Translations under genes and position numbers: made by a program
Assembly (NCBI GenBank): GCA_020882975.1
Contig: JAHRFD010000003.1
Span: 68,732-132,731, forward strand
DNA: 64,000 nt
Direction of reading: 5' to 3'
Source of the DNA: Microcoleus sp. EPA2
Lineage (GTDB): Bacteria; Cyanobacteriota; Cyanobacteriia; Cyanobacteriales; Microcoleaceae
The notes under the pieces: model-generated
What the model saw: the letters and a program-made list of their open reading frames with translations, nothing else
Databases searched by the model: none
Told to the model about the DNA's origin: nothing
In this document: positions 1-7,273 of the stretch, in pieces
How the letters are laid out: the number at the start of each line of letters is the position of its first letter
Numbering within the stretch: the stretch's first letter is position 1

Positions 1-166
1 GGGCACCGCCCCTACGCATCGGATGGGGCGGGCACGGGGGCACCGCCCCTACGCATCGGATGGGGCGGGCACGGGGGCACCGCCCCTACGCATCGGATGG
101 GGCGGGCACGGGGGCACCGCCCCTACGCATCGGATGGGGCGGGCACGGGGGCACCGCCCCTACGGT
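1..166. repeat. REP-like tandem array upstream of RAYT gene
   Basis: About 4.4 copies of a 37-bp unit run to the left window edge. Each unit holds the palindrome GGGGCACCGCCCC followed by TACGCATCGGAT. The same palindrome occurs in opposite orientation just after the transposase gene. The array probably continues outside the window. Confidence 0.9.
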
Positions 167-197
167 ACAATCGAATAGACATCACAATCGAATTATC

Positions 198-743
198 ATG
201 AAGTACGATGCTGCTAAACATCATCGGCGTTCTATTCGCCTCAAGGGATATGATTATTCTCAAGCGGGAGCTTATTTTGTCACTATCTGTATTAAAGATG
301 GTTTATATACATTAGGAGAAATCCGCAATAACCAAATATATTTGAGCGAAGCAGGGCTGATGGTGCAAACTATTTGGGATGAATTGCCGTTGAATTATCC
401 AGGTGTAGAAGTCGATGCTTTTGTGGTAATGCCAGATCATTTTCACGGAATTATTGTTTTGATGCCAGAAAATATTTCTGGCGCTATTCCTAAGAAACCC
501 ATGACATTACCAGATGTGGTTCAGCGCTTCAAATCACTGACAACTGCTAAATACCGACATGGTGTTGCCAACTTAGGTTGGACACCATTTCCCAAAAAAT
601 TTTGGCAGCGAAATTATCACGAACATATTATTCGCGATGAGGAATCTTGCGAAACAATTCGTGAATATATCCTCAACAATCCAATCGCTTGGGAAGACGA
701 ACCTTTGCATTTAGAAAAATACCATCCCCAACCCGATATGTAG
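198..743 (+). CDS. REP-associated tyrosine transposase (RAYT, Y1/IS200-like)
   Basis: Single-strand DNA transposase of the HUH/Y1 superfamily, 181 residues. The metal-binding HUH-type motif is HFH at residues 81-83 (context MPDHFHGIIVL). The likely nucleophile is Tyr140 in WQRNYHEHIIRDE, the usual RAYT layout. I start at the ATG at 198; upstream in-frame codons merely translate the REP array. The last codons and stop lie inside the first downstream REP unit, so gene and repeats are physically fused. RAYTs are known to bind and cleave REP hairpins and are usually single-copy domesticated transposases. It is intact, so it may be functional; mobility of the locus is not shown. Confidence 0.9.
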   Translation: MKYDAAKHHRRSIRLKGYDYSQAGAYFVTICIKDGLYTLGEIRNNQIYLSEAGLMVQTIWDELPLNYPGVEVDAFVVMPDHFHGIIVLMPENISGAIPKKPMTLPDVVQRFKSLTTAKYRHGVANLGWTPFPKKFWQRNYHEHIIRDEESCETIREYILNNPIAWEDEPLHLEKYHPQPDM

Positions 744-795
744 GGGCGGTGCCCCCGTGCCCAACCCGATATGTAGGGGCGGTGCCCCCGTGCCC
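730..795. repeat. Two inverted REP units at the 3' end of the RAYT gene
   Basis: Two 33-bp copies contain GTAGGGGCGGTGCCCCCGTG, the reverse complement of the palindrome in the upstream array. The transposase stop codon TAG (741-743) lies in the first copy. Inverted REPs bracketing a RAYT gene are the classical REPtron arrangement. Confidence 0.85.
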
Positions 796-806
796 GCCCT
801 GGCCTA

Positions 807-1090
807 GGGCAACCACGGGGGGATTGCCCCTACATCCGCTCTTGTTGTGGCAAACATGGGCAACCACGGGGGGATTGCCCCTACATCCGCTCTTGTTGTG
901 GCAAACATGGGCAACCACGGGGGGATTGCCCCTACATCCGCTCTTGTTGTGGCAAACATGGGCAACCACGGGGGGATTGCCCATACATCCGCTCTTGTTG
1001 TGGCAAACATGGGCAACCACGGGGGGATTGCCCCTACATCCGCTCTTGTTGTGGCAAACATGGGCAACCACGGGGGGATTGCCCCTACAA
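807..1090. repeat. 51-bp tandem array of variant REP units
   Basis: Six copies start at 807, 858, 909, 960, 1011 and 1062, the last one partial. Each holds GGGCAA...TTGCCC arms around ACGGGGGG and ends in CCCCTACATCC, so it is a variant of the REP family next to the RAYT. Copies are near identical; one carries CCCATACATCC. Because 51 is divisible by three, several frames stay open, but none looks like a gene. Confidence 0.9.
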
Positions 1091-1109
1091 ATTCTAGGGC
1101 TTTAATGCG

Positions 1110-1643
1110 TTACTGACATCCCCGAATATTCCTTCTAATTCCTGACCATTCATTTGCTAAACTAGATTGAGAACTGGAAATTTTTCGACCCAACATTTGA
1201 GGATTTCTCTCATAAAATATCAGGTCGGCTTTATAGTCACATATTTTTACTTTGTCATTGGTGTTTGAAGGTGTACCGTATTTAGATAGGTTGGCTAGTT
1301 GTTCAATAGACTTCAAACCGCGATAGGTGCGACCATTAATTACCCATGTAGGAAAGCTATCTATTCTGGCGTTCTCGCAATGGGGATTAAATCCACGATC
1401 TCTACCGGCAGGGAAGCATTCAATATACGGAACTTGGCTGAAAGCATCTCCAAAAACTTGAATTTGTCTTCGACACATAGGACACCAAGAAGCGCTGTAC
1501 ATCTTAGCGCCTGCTTGTTTGAGATGGTAGGCTAGGGATGCGGCGGTTTGTGCGGTGGCTGGTTTGACTAGGCTGGTACAATCTATGCCTATTGCACTGA
1601 TTAGGGCTAGTGTTGCTAGTATTTTGAATTTTAGTTTAATCAT
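1110..1643 (-). CDS. Secreted thioredoxin-fold protein, VKOR-type thioredoxin domain
   Basis: The 177-residue protein starts with a signal-peptide-like hydrophobic stretch (about residues 7-31, ending near ATAQ). A thioredoxin domain follows with the redox pair in SASWCPMCRRQ (Cys54, Cys57) and a cis-proline in FPTW (Pro98). The spacing and the YIEC and INGRTYRG segments resemble the thioredoxin domain fused to vitamin K epoxide reductases in cyanobacteria, which oxidise periplasmic or lumenal protein thiols. Here the domain stands alone, with a C-terminal extension of about 55 residues containing two more cysteines. I infer an extracytoplasmic disulfide role. No VKOR partner is adjacent. Confidence 0.75.
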   Translation of the reverse strand: MIKLKFKILATLALISAIGIDCTSLVKPATAQTAASLAYHLKQAGAKMYSASWCPMCRRQIQVFGDAFSQVPYIECFPAGRDRGFNPHCENARIDSFPTWVINGRTYRGLKSIEQLANLSKYGTPSNTNDKVKICDYKADLIFYERNPQMLGRKISSSQSSLANEWSGIRRNIRGCQ

Positions 1644-1720
1644 GATTCAATCTCTATGAGAGGGTTGGGATTTAAGGACGGTGGTTGTGGGGAAGTCTGG
1701 GTATTGGGGATTGTTTTAGA

Positions 1721-1836
1721 GGGCGATCGCACTTTGTGTCGTAAAGGGCGATCGCACTTTTTTTAATCGCAGATGAACAAGGATGGATGTAGTGGGGATT
1801 AAGGGCGATCGCACTTTTTGTCGTAAGGGCGATCGC
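1721..1836. repeat. Cluster of HIP1-centred repeats
   Basis: Four HIP1 octamers GCGATCGC occur within 116 bp, at 1723, 1748, 1805 and 1829. Most sit in the longer unit AAGGGCGATCGCACTTT, often followed by GTCGTAA. The same unit recurs at 2921-2963 beyond the toxin-antitoxin genes. This explains the intergenic stretch; no gene is seen in it. Confidence 0.85.
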
Positions 1837-1902
1837 CTGTGGAACTAAACCGATTATAATTGCTAAAATAAAACTAAATTGCTCTTTATCTCTAATCAGA
1901 TT

Positions 1903-2154
1903 ATGACTGTTATTGAACAGATTTATGCGATCGTCAAAACTCTTCCCCAAAATCAAGCTAGCGAAATTCTCACTTTCGCTGAGTTTATTCGTGCCAAGTA
2001 CCTGAATGGGAATCAATCCACCGATACAGTAGATGCTTTAATTCCTTGGACGGAACTGGTTTATTCCCTAGCTGGAACCTGGGCAGAAGACTTTCCTACT
2101 CTGGAAGAGATTCGTACCCAGTCGGGGGAAGACATTTTGCGGGAGAGCTTCTAG
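1903..2154 (+). CDS. DUF2281-type antitoxin-like protein
   Basis: A small acidic 83-residue protein starting MTVIEQIYAIVKTL. The segment LPQNQASEILTFAEFI is typical of DUF2281, a family usually acting as antitoxin to a neighbouring PIN-domain RNase. I start at the ATG at 1903, in line with the family N-terminus; an upstream in-frame ATG would add eight unrelated residues. A TATAAT box lies about 45 bp upstream. The next 110 bp do not encode a recognisable PIN toxin, so it is an orphan or its toxin has decayed. The DUF433/DUF5615 pair follows on the same strand. Confidence 0.65.
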   Translation: MTVIEQIYAIVKTLPQNQASEILTFAEFIRAKYLNGNQSTDTVDALIPWTELVYSLAGTWAEDFPTLEEIRTQSGEDILRESF

Positions 2155-2266
2155 ATGTATATAACAAATGGGCGATCCTCTTCGAGGGCTTCGCTAACGC
2201 ACTTCGTCTGTTTTTGCTAAAATTAAATAGCTCTAAACATTACCAATTAGGAGCCTTTGACGCTTT

Positions 2267-2587
2267 ATGTCTAAGCAATCAGTCATCACAAAGTATATTG
2301 AAATTACACCGGGAGTGCTTGGTGGTAAACCACGCATTGCGGGTCATCGAATTTCTGTAGCACACATCGCTGAAATGTATCTTAATATGGGAGAGTCAAT
2401 AGAAGAAATCGCTAGGGATTATAATTTGTCACCTGCTTCGGTTCATGCAGCCATGACTTACTATTACGATAATCGAGAAGAAATTGACCGCCGCACTGCT
2501 GAATCAGATGCTTTTGTCGAAGAGTTGAAGCGCAAGAGTCCACCTTCTCGTTTGCAGGAAAAGCTGAGGGAAATTAGAGGTGAGTGA
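2267..2587 (+). CDS. DUF433 antitoxin (VapB45-like)
   Basis: The 106-residue protein contains the DUF433 signature region ITPGVLGGKPRIAGHRISV, then a helix-turn-helix-like segment (IEEIARDYNLSPASVHAAM, about residues 45-63) and a charged tail. DUF433 proteins are DNA-binding antitoxins paired with DUF5615 toxins. It overlaps the following toxin gene by 8 bp, which implies one transcript and translational coupling. Autoregulation by the pair is expected from the family but not visible here. Confidence 0.85.
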   Translation: MSKQSVITKYIEITPGVLGGKPRIAGHRISVAHIAEMYLNMGESIEEIARDYNLSPASVHAAMTYYYDNREEIDRRTAESDAFVEELKRKSPPSRLQEKLREIRGE

Positions 2588-2915
2588 ACGCATCCGCTTT
2601 CATTTAGATGAAAATGTTAAATCTGCTGTGGCGCGAGAGTTGCGTCGGCACGGCATTGATGTTACAACAACTATTGAGGCGGGGTTACTTGCTCGGAGTG
2701 ATGAATCACAGTTAGCATTTATCTGCGAACAAAAGCGAGTGATTATGACTCACGATGATGATTTTTTAACGATCGCCAGTCTTAGCAGCGAGCATCCAGG
2801 TATTGCTTATTGTAAGCAAGGGACTCGTTCGATCGGACAAATCATTGAAGCTCTGGTTTTGATTTATGAAGTGTACACGCCTGAAGAAATGCTTGGGCGT
2901 GTTGAGTTTTTGTGA
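2580..2915 (+). CDS. DUF5615 PIN-like toxin (Mut7-C type)
   Basis: The 111-residue PIN-like protein has N-terminal acidic residues in RFHLDENV (Asp9, Glu10) and the second acidic cluster MTHDDDFL, the metal-site pattern of this putative RNase family. It begins with GTG inside the last codons of the DUF433 gene. Pairing with that gene supports a type II toxin-antitoxin system. The reading frame is intact, so the pair may be active. HIP1-rich repeats lie on both sides of the block. Confidence 0.85.
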   Translation: MSERIRFHLDENVKSAVARELRRHGIDVTTTIEAGLLARSDESQLAFICEQKRVIMTHDDDFLTIASLSSEHPGIAYCKQGTRSIGQIIEALVLIYEVYTPEEMLGRVEFL

Positions 2916-2920
2916 AAAAG

Positions 2921-2963
2921 GGTAAGGGCGATCGCTCTTTTTGTGTTAAGGGCGATCGCACTT
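2921..2963. repeat. HIP1-centred repeat pair
   Basis: Two HIP1 octamers (2928, 2952) sit in AAGGGCGATCGC units matching those at 1721-1836. Together the two clusters bracket the antitoxin/toxin genes. Confidence 0.8.
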
Positions 2964-3007
2964 CTTAATATTGCTGTGACGAACTATGGGGTAACTTTCC
3001 TACAGCG

Positions 3008-4996
3008 TCATCCTATCTGAGTGATTGGATCGTTCAGAGGAATAGTAAATAAGGCATTTTTCACAATGTCTGGCTGCGTGTTGATGACGACACCAAAGAT
3101 GTTTGTATAGACACCTATAATTTCGTTGTTTTCTGTGTACTGAATAATGGTGTCTGCAATACCATCTTGATTGACATCAGTAGGGGTGAAAGTGAGAATG
3201 TTAATTGGTACGCCTCCATTGATGCCAATTAGATCGCCTTCACTCGCATTGAAGTCAAGTAACCAATCAGCAGTAGCAGGATTGGTTTCCTCTATACCTG
3301 TATCTGTTCTCAAGATAAAAACATCTGTCCCGCTGCCACCAGTTAGCCGATCTGTTCCTTTTTCACCGATTAAAATATCGTCTCCGTCATTGCCAAAAAT
3401 TTCATCATTGTTTTGTCCACCCCGCACTAAATCATTGCCAGGGCCTCCTGAGATAAAATCATCACCTTCATTGCCGTTGAGAATGTCGTTGCCATCGTCA
3501 CCTAAAATGCGATCGCTTCCTTTTCCGCCTCGCAGGTAATCATTGCCAACAGCACCCTCGATAGTATCAGCACCTCTGGCTGCGAATACTACATCAGTTA
3601 CGGGCGATCCTAAGATTTTCTCATTTTTATCAGAACCTTGGACACCCCCCGGATTTTCAGCCATTATTGCTTGAGTAATCTGAAATGTAGTTCCCGTATC
3701 TGTTGGGGGATTGACTTGGCTGGCACTTCTAGTTGTTCTTGAAGCCTCTGGCAAGAGGTAAACTAGAGGCCCTCTCAAAATTGCATTTTGTGCATCAGCA
3801 ATTATGTTCCTAAAACCATCATAAGTCTCTTGAAACTTATTTCCAAGTTCCTTTGCTCCCTCTCGTATACCAGTAAAATCTCCTATGCGAGTAAAAATAG
3901 TCACGGGGACAATTTTACCAAGTAAAGCAGCGGTAGCAGTGGTATTTTCTGGTGAGTCAAATTGACCTACAGTGCTTTTACCACCATCTGAAGTAAAACC
4001 AAACAAATCGAGGGTATATTCAGCACCCGCAACTTTAATTCTCTCTTTGGATAATCCTGCACCTGAAAAAAGAAGCCTATCACCATCCAGAACTGCATTG
4101 CCTGTATCATTAGGAACAACTTGGTTTTTGACTACAAAGTTAAAGGTTTGGGGGCTGCTTTGTGGTTGGGTGACTGACAGAGTAATTTCAAGAGGAATAT
4201 CTCCTTTGGGTTCTGAACCTAAATTAGTTACTCCATTTTGGTACGTTAATTTACCGAGGCTAAAATTAATATCGGTTCCTGTACTAAAAGTATTCCCATC
4301 AAACTGTACAAAGCTGGCAAATGTAGGTGTTCCTAAACTGAACTTATTGCTGCCACCTCCAAAAGTACCAGTTATTGATCCTGTAAAACTTGGTTTGGTC
4401 GTATCAATGTTGATACGACCTGTTTCTGGAGAATAAAACTGTTCTCTATCGAATTTACTTCCATCTGCTTGATAAAAAGACCCTCCCTTTATTAATTCTG
4501 TAAAGCCCTTAGTAATAGAGCCGTGATTATCTATAGAATTAGATGCCCCTGGTTGAAGTAGCAGTTTTTCATTGAAATAAATATCCTTGGTTCCTATTTG
4601 ATCTTTATACCCAAATGTGTTAGGTGCCGAATGACCAGCAATTACTTGTTTAGCATCAGTCGGATCTAGGCGATCGCTTGGAGGAACTGGTTCTTCAACC
4701 ACACCAGTTCCTAACGCTCCTCCTATCGGTCTGCTCCTAGTTGTAAATTCAGGTCCAGCAGGATCTAAACCTACAATACGATTAATCAGATTACCTGTTA
4801 GCTGTCGAAACTGAGCACTTGCAAAGCCAGATATATGAGCACCTAAACTGTGACCAATTAGTTCTGTTTTGTTGGGATCAACTCCCTGATCTCTTAAATA
4901 CTCAGCGAGTTGATTGCCAACTTCTCTCGTATTTCCTGCTGCGACTTTGTAATCAACACCAATCAAAAAGGGTTTAGCGCCACTTTCCCAGTCCAC
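3008..4996 (-). CDS. Lipase-like protein with choice-of-anchor K and RTX repeats, 5'-truncated
   Basis: The 662-residue frame opens at GTG within the conserved VDWESGA segment of pancreatic-lipase-like esterases. It carries the nucleophile elbow LIGHSLGAH (Ser50), an Asp in VGLDPAGPEF (Asp78) and a candidate His158. Residues about 200-360 look like a choice-of-anchor K beta domain. Residues about 460-565 hold RTX calcium-binding nonapeptides of GGxGxD type, so type I secretion is expected. The family normally has over 100 residues before VDW, including the oxyanion-hole HG motif. Here the frame meets a TGA ten codons upstream of GTG, next to short GGCTCAT repeats. I infer loss of the N-terminus; the product is probably inactive. 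Confidence 0.75.
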   Translation of the reverse strand: MDWESGAKPFLIGVDYKVAAGNTREVGNQLAEYLRDQGVDPNKTELIGHSLGAHISGFASAQFRQLTGNLINRIVGLDPAGPEFTTRSRPIGGALGTGVVEEPVPPSDRLDPTDAKQVIAGHSAPNTFGYKDQIGTKDIYFNEKLLLQPGASNSIDNHGSITKGFTELIKGGSFYQADGSKFDREQFYSPETGRINIDTTKPSFTGSITGTFGGGSNKFSLGTPTFASFVQFDGNTFSTGTDINFSLGKLTYQNGVTNLGSEPKGDIPLEITLSVTQPQSSPQTFNFVVKNQVVPNDTGNAVLDGDRLLFSGAGLSKERIKVAGAEYTLDLFGFTSDGGKSTVGQFDSPENTTATAALLGKIVPVTIFTRIGDFTGIREGAKELGNKFQETYDGFRNIIADAQNAILRGPLVYLLPEASRTTRSASQVNPPTDTGTTFQITQAIMAENPGGVQGSDKNEKILGSPVTDVVFAARGADTIEGAVGNDYLRGGKGSDRILGDDGNDILNGNEGDDFISGGPGNDLVRGGQNNDEIFGNDGDDILIGEKGTDRLTGGSGTDVFILRTDTGIEETNPATADWLLDFNASEGDLIGINGGVPINILTFTPTDVNQDGIADTIIQYTENNEIIGVYTNIFGVVINTQPDIVKNALFTIPLNDPITQIG

Positions 4997-5070
4997 CGCG
5001 ACAATATTTGGCTCAACAAAAAAGGCTCATTTGTCTCATTTGGCTCATCTTTCGGCTCTCCAACCTGAGC

Positions 5071-5076
5071 TATAAT
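5071..5076 (+). promoter_or_regulatory. Candidate -10 box for the STAND ATPase gene
   Basis: TATAAT lies 34 bp before the start codon at 5111, and an AAAGGA Shine-Dalgarno-like stretch lies just upstream of the ATG. No good -35 is seen. Confidence 0.4.
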
Positions 5077-5110
5077 TAAATTTGATCGCAATTGTGCTAA
5101 AGGACTAACA

Positions 5111-6775
5111 ATGGCTGGTTTGCTCAGAGCATCTGAAGAAGGGCTAAAAATCATTGACATGGTAAGACGCAATCTCGGATGGAACAAAACTGAGGATACT
5201 TGGTGCAGAGCGGCTCTAACTTCCAAAGCCACTTTAAGGAGGTTTTGGGCGCAAAACCGAATTCGACGCGAAACATTTATCGATATTTGCAAGGCTGTAG
5301 GAATCAATAACTGGGAAGATATTATCGAGCGCAATGATATAAAGGAAACAGAATTACTTTTAGCCGCCCCGATCGCAGATATCCCCCAAGACAACCAAAA
5401 CGATCGCACATTCCCCCTCCCAGAAAACTTACCCCCCGTCAGAAATTGGGTACAGCGCACCAAAGAAATCGACACCTTAAAAACCCTAATTGCTCCTACT
5501 CCCCCCCTTACCAATGAATCGCCCACTCTTGCTCCCCCCCTTACCAAGGGGGGGCTGGGGGGGGTTCCCATCGCCATCTCAATTGTCGGATTACCAGGCA
5601 TCGGAAAAACCACCCTCATCAGCCAACTAATCCGCCAACTCCACACCGAAAATACCCCCTTCGCCTGCGCCGCTTGGCAATCCTTGGAATCCGCAACAGG
5701 CAAAGCACCCCCCTGCGATCGCACAATTGACTCCCTGCTATTCACCCTCTCCAACGGCGACATTACTCCCGCCGTCAACGCTGAAAATGAGTGTGGCAAA
5801 AAAACCGAAAATCTGCTCAAAATCCTCAGAGAAAAACCTTGCTTAATTGTGTTCGATCGCGCCGAAACACTTTTGAAAACAGGAGAAGCCAAAGCGGCTG
5901 GTTATTTCGCAGACGATTGTGCAGAATATGCTTGGTTATTCAAACAACTATTAGAAACAGAACATCAAAGCAAAATCATCTTCACCAGTCGCGAAAGCTT
6001 AGCCGAATTGCCGCCCACTGTCACCCGCGAAATCCAGCTCAATGGATTGGATCGAGATAGCGCAATTTCCCTGTTGCAATCTTTTAATCTGACTGCAAAT
6101 GCAGAGGAATTAGCGGAAATGGGCGATCGCTATTCAGGACATCCCAAAGCCTTACAACTCGTCGCAGCCTTGATTCGAGATGATACCGAGTTTCAAGGAA
6201 ATGTCGGGATTTTTCTGCACCAGAGAGACTGGTTGCTGATTCGAGATATTGAAAGATTAATTGATGAAATGATAGCGCGTCTCAGTGACGGCGAGCAAAC
6301 TTGTCTGGGCCGAATTTCAGTCTATCAAACCTCAGAATATCCCCTATCTTTTGCCGGAATTAGCGCTCAAATGCCAGAACTCAGCAAATACGAACTAAAA
6401 GAAAATATTATCCTGGCACTGAAGCGCCGACAATTACTATATTACGATCGCCATTTCAAATCCTATCAGTTGCATCCCCTAGTCCGAGAAAAGGGCGAAC
6501 ATCTGCTAAATCACCATCCCGGACATCTCCGTAACGCTCACAGCCAAGCCTATCACTATTATATCAGCATTCCCCTCAAACCAAAATCAGAATGGCAAAA
6601 TATCGAGGACATTCAGCCGTTAATCAGAGCGCATTATCACGCGCATCAGGCGGGAATTTTAGATGCAGCAAATGCGATTATTTCTGAAGTTTGTGAGTAT
6701 CTGCGGCAGTGGAATTGTGCAGAGTTGGTGTGTGGAAATTTAGAGTTACCCTTGTTAGCGGAAGCACGGAAATAA
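5111..6775 (+). CDS. STAND (NB-ARC-type) ATPase with N-terminal helical effector-associated domain
   Basis: A 554-residue P-loop signalling ATPase. Residues 1-85 form a helical domain (LGWNKTEDTWCRAALTS..., then FIDICKAVGI) common at the N-termini of cyanobacterial STAND proteins. The core has Walker A GLPGIGKTTL (about 159-168), Walker B LIVFDRAE (about 245-252), an RNBS-B-like IIFTSRE (about 290) and a GLPL-like HPKALQL, followed by winged-helix/ARC-like sequence. Such proteins normally end in TPR or WD40 sensor repeats; this one stops soon after, so the sensor may be lost. The linker before Walker A contains a low-complexity insert (PPLTKGGLGGVP) from a C/G-run repeat. Roles in defence or regulated cell death are possible, by family only. 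Confidence 0.8.
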   Translation: MAGLLRASEEGLKIIDMVRRNLGWNKTEDTWCRAALTSKATLRRFWAQNRIRRETFIDICKAVGINNWEDIIERNDIKETELLLAAPIADIPQDNQNDRTFPLPENLPPVRNWVQRTKEIDTLKTLIAPTPPLTNESPTLAPPLTKGGLGGVPIAISIVGLPGIGKTTLISQLIRQLHTENTPFACAAWQSLESATGKAPPCDRTIDSLLFTLSNGDITPAVNAENECGKKTENLLKILREKPCLIVFDRAETLLKTGEAKAAGYFADDCAEYAWLFKQLLETEHQSKIIFTSRESLAELPPTVTREIQLNGLDRDSAISLLQSFNLTANAEELAEMGDRYSGHPKALQLVAALIRDDTEFQGNVGIFLHQRDWLLIRDIERLIDEMIARLSDGEQTCLGRISVYQTSEYPLSFAGISAQMPELSKYELKENIILALKRRQLLYYDRHFKSYQLHPLVREKGEHLLNHHPGHLRNAHSQAYHYYISIPLKPKSEWQNIEDIQPLIRAHYHAHQAGILDAANAIISEVCEYLRQWNCAELVCGNLELPLLAEARK

Positions 6776-6777
6776 TT

Positions 6778-6806
6778 GGGAATTGGGAATTGGGAATTGG
6801 GAATTG
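6778..6806. repeat. Heptanucleotide STRR (GGGAATT)
   Basis: Four copies of GGGAATT follow the stop codon of the STAND gene directly. This is a cyanobacterial short tandemly repeated repetitive sequence. Confidence 0.85.
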
Positions 6807-6864
6807 AGCATAGGGCATTGGTGACAAATTAAGACTGAAACCCATAATAAATGTCGCTTTTATG

Positions 6865-7162
6865 CGAAGTCTAGATCCCCCTAAATCCCCCTTAAGAAGG
6901 GGGACGAAAGAGAAATACTCTTGTCCTCCCCTTATTAAGGTAAGAAGAGGGGGACGAAAGAGAAATACTCTTGTCCTCCCCTTATTAAGGTAACAAGGGG
7001 GGACGAAAGAGAAATACTCTTGTCCCCCCTTATTAAGGTAACAAGGGGGGGACGAAAGAGAAATACTCTTGTCCCCCCTTATTAAGGTAAGAAGAGGGGG
7101 ACGAAAGACAAATACTCTTGTCCCCCCCTTCTTAAGGGGGGTTAGGGGGGATCTAGACTTCG
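6865..7162. mobile_element. MITE-like element with about 38-bp terminal inverted repeats and an internal tandem array
   Basis: The left end CGAAGTCTAGATCCCCCT and the right end AGGGGGGATCTAGACTTCG are inverted repeats that extend about 38 bp into CTTAAGAAGGGGG. Between them are five copies of a 49-50-bp unit (starts near 6903, 6953, 7002, 7051, 7100), each with a GACGAAAGAGAAATACTCTT hairpin core. There is no transposase, so it would need one in trans. Open frames across it only reflect the repeats. Confidence 0.75.
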
Positions 7163-7273
7163 ATACAAACAAAAAAGACTGTCGGCTTGACATTATAATG
7201 TTAAAATGATCGAGAGCGATCGCACTCCAACGCTAAAATAAATACCAAGCCTCTTAACCCCAACCCAAGAGTC

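Noticed and set aside
807-1090. Possible CRISPR array
   Set aside because: Units are identical over their entire 51 bp with no variable spacers, and there are no cas genes. They match the RAYT-associated REP family.
673-1116. Four overlapping open frames on both strands through the 51-bp array
   Set aside because: The unit length is a multiple of three, so frames stay open without selection; the translations are pure repeats with no start signal.
1672-2016. Minus-strand 114-codon frame
   Set aside because: It translates HIP1 repeats (KSAIAL units) and runs antisense into the DUF2281 gene.
4963-5892. Minus-strand 309-codon frame
   Set aside because: It is antisense to the STAND ATPase gene, which has clear domain motifs; the antisense translation has none.
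6678-7193. Minus-strand 171-codon frame
   Set aside because: It is mostly translation of the tandem units inside the MITE-like element.
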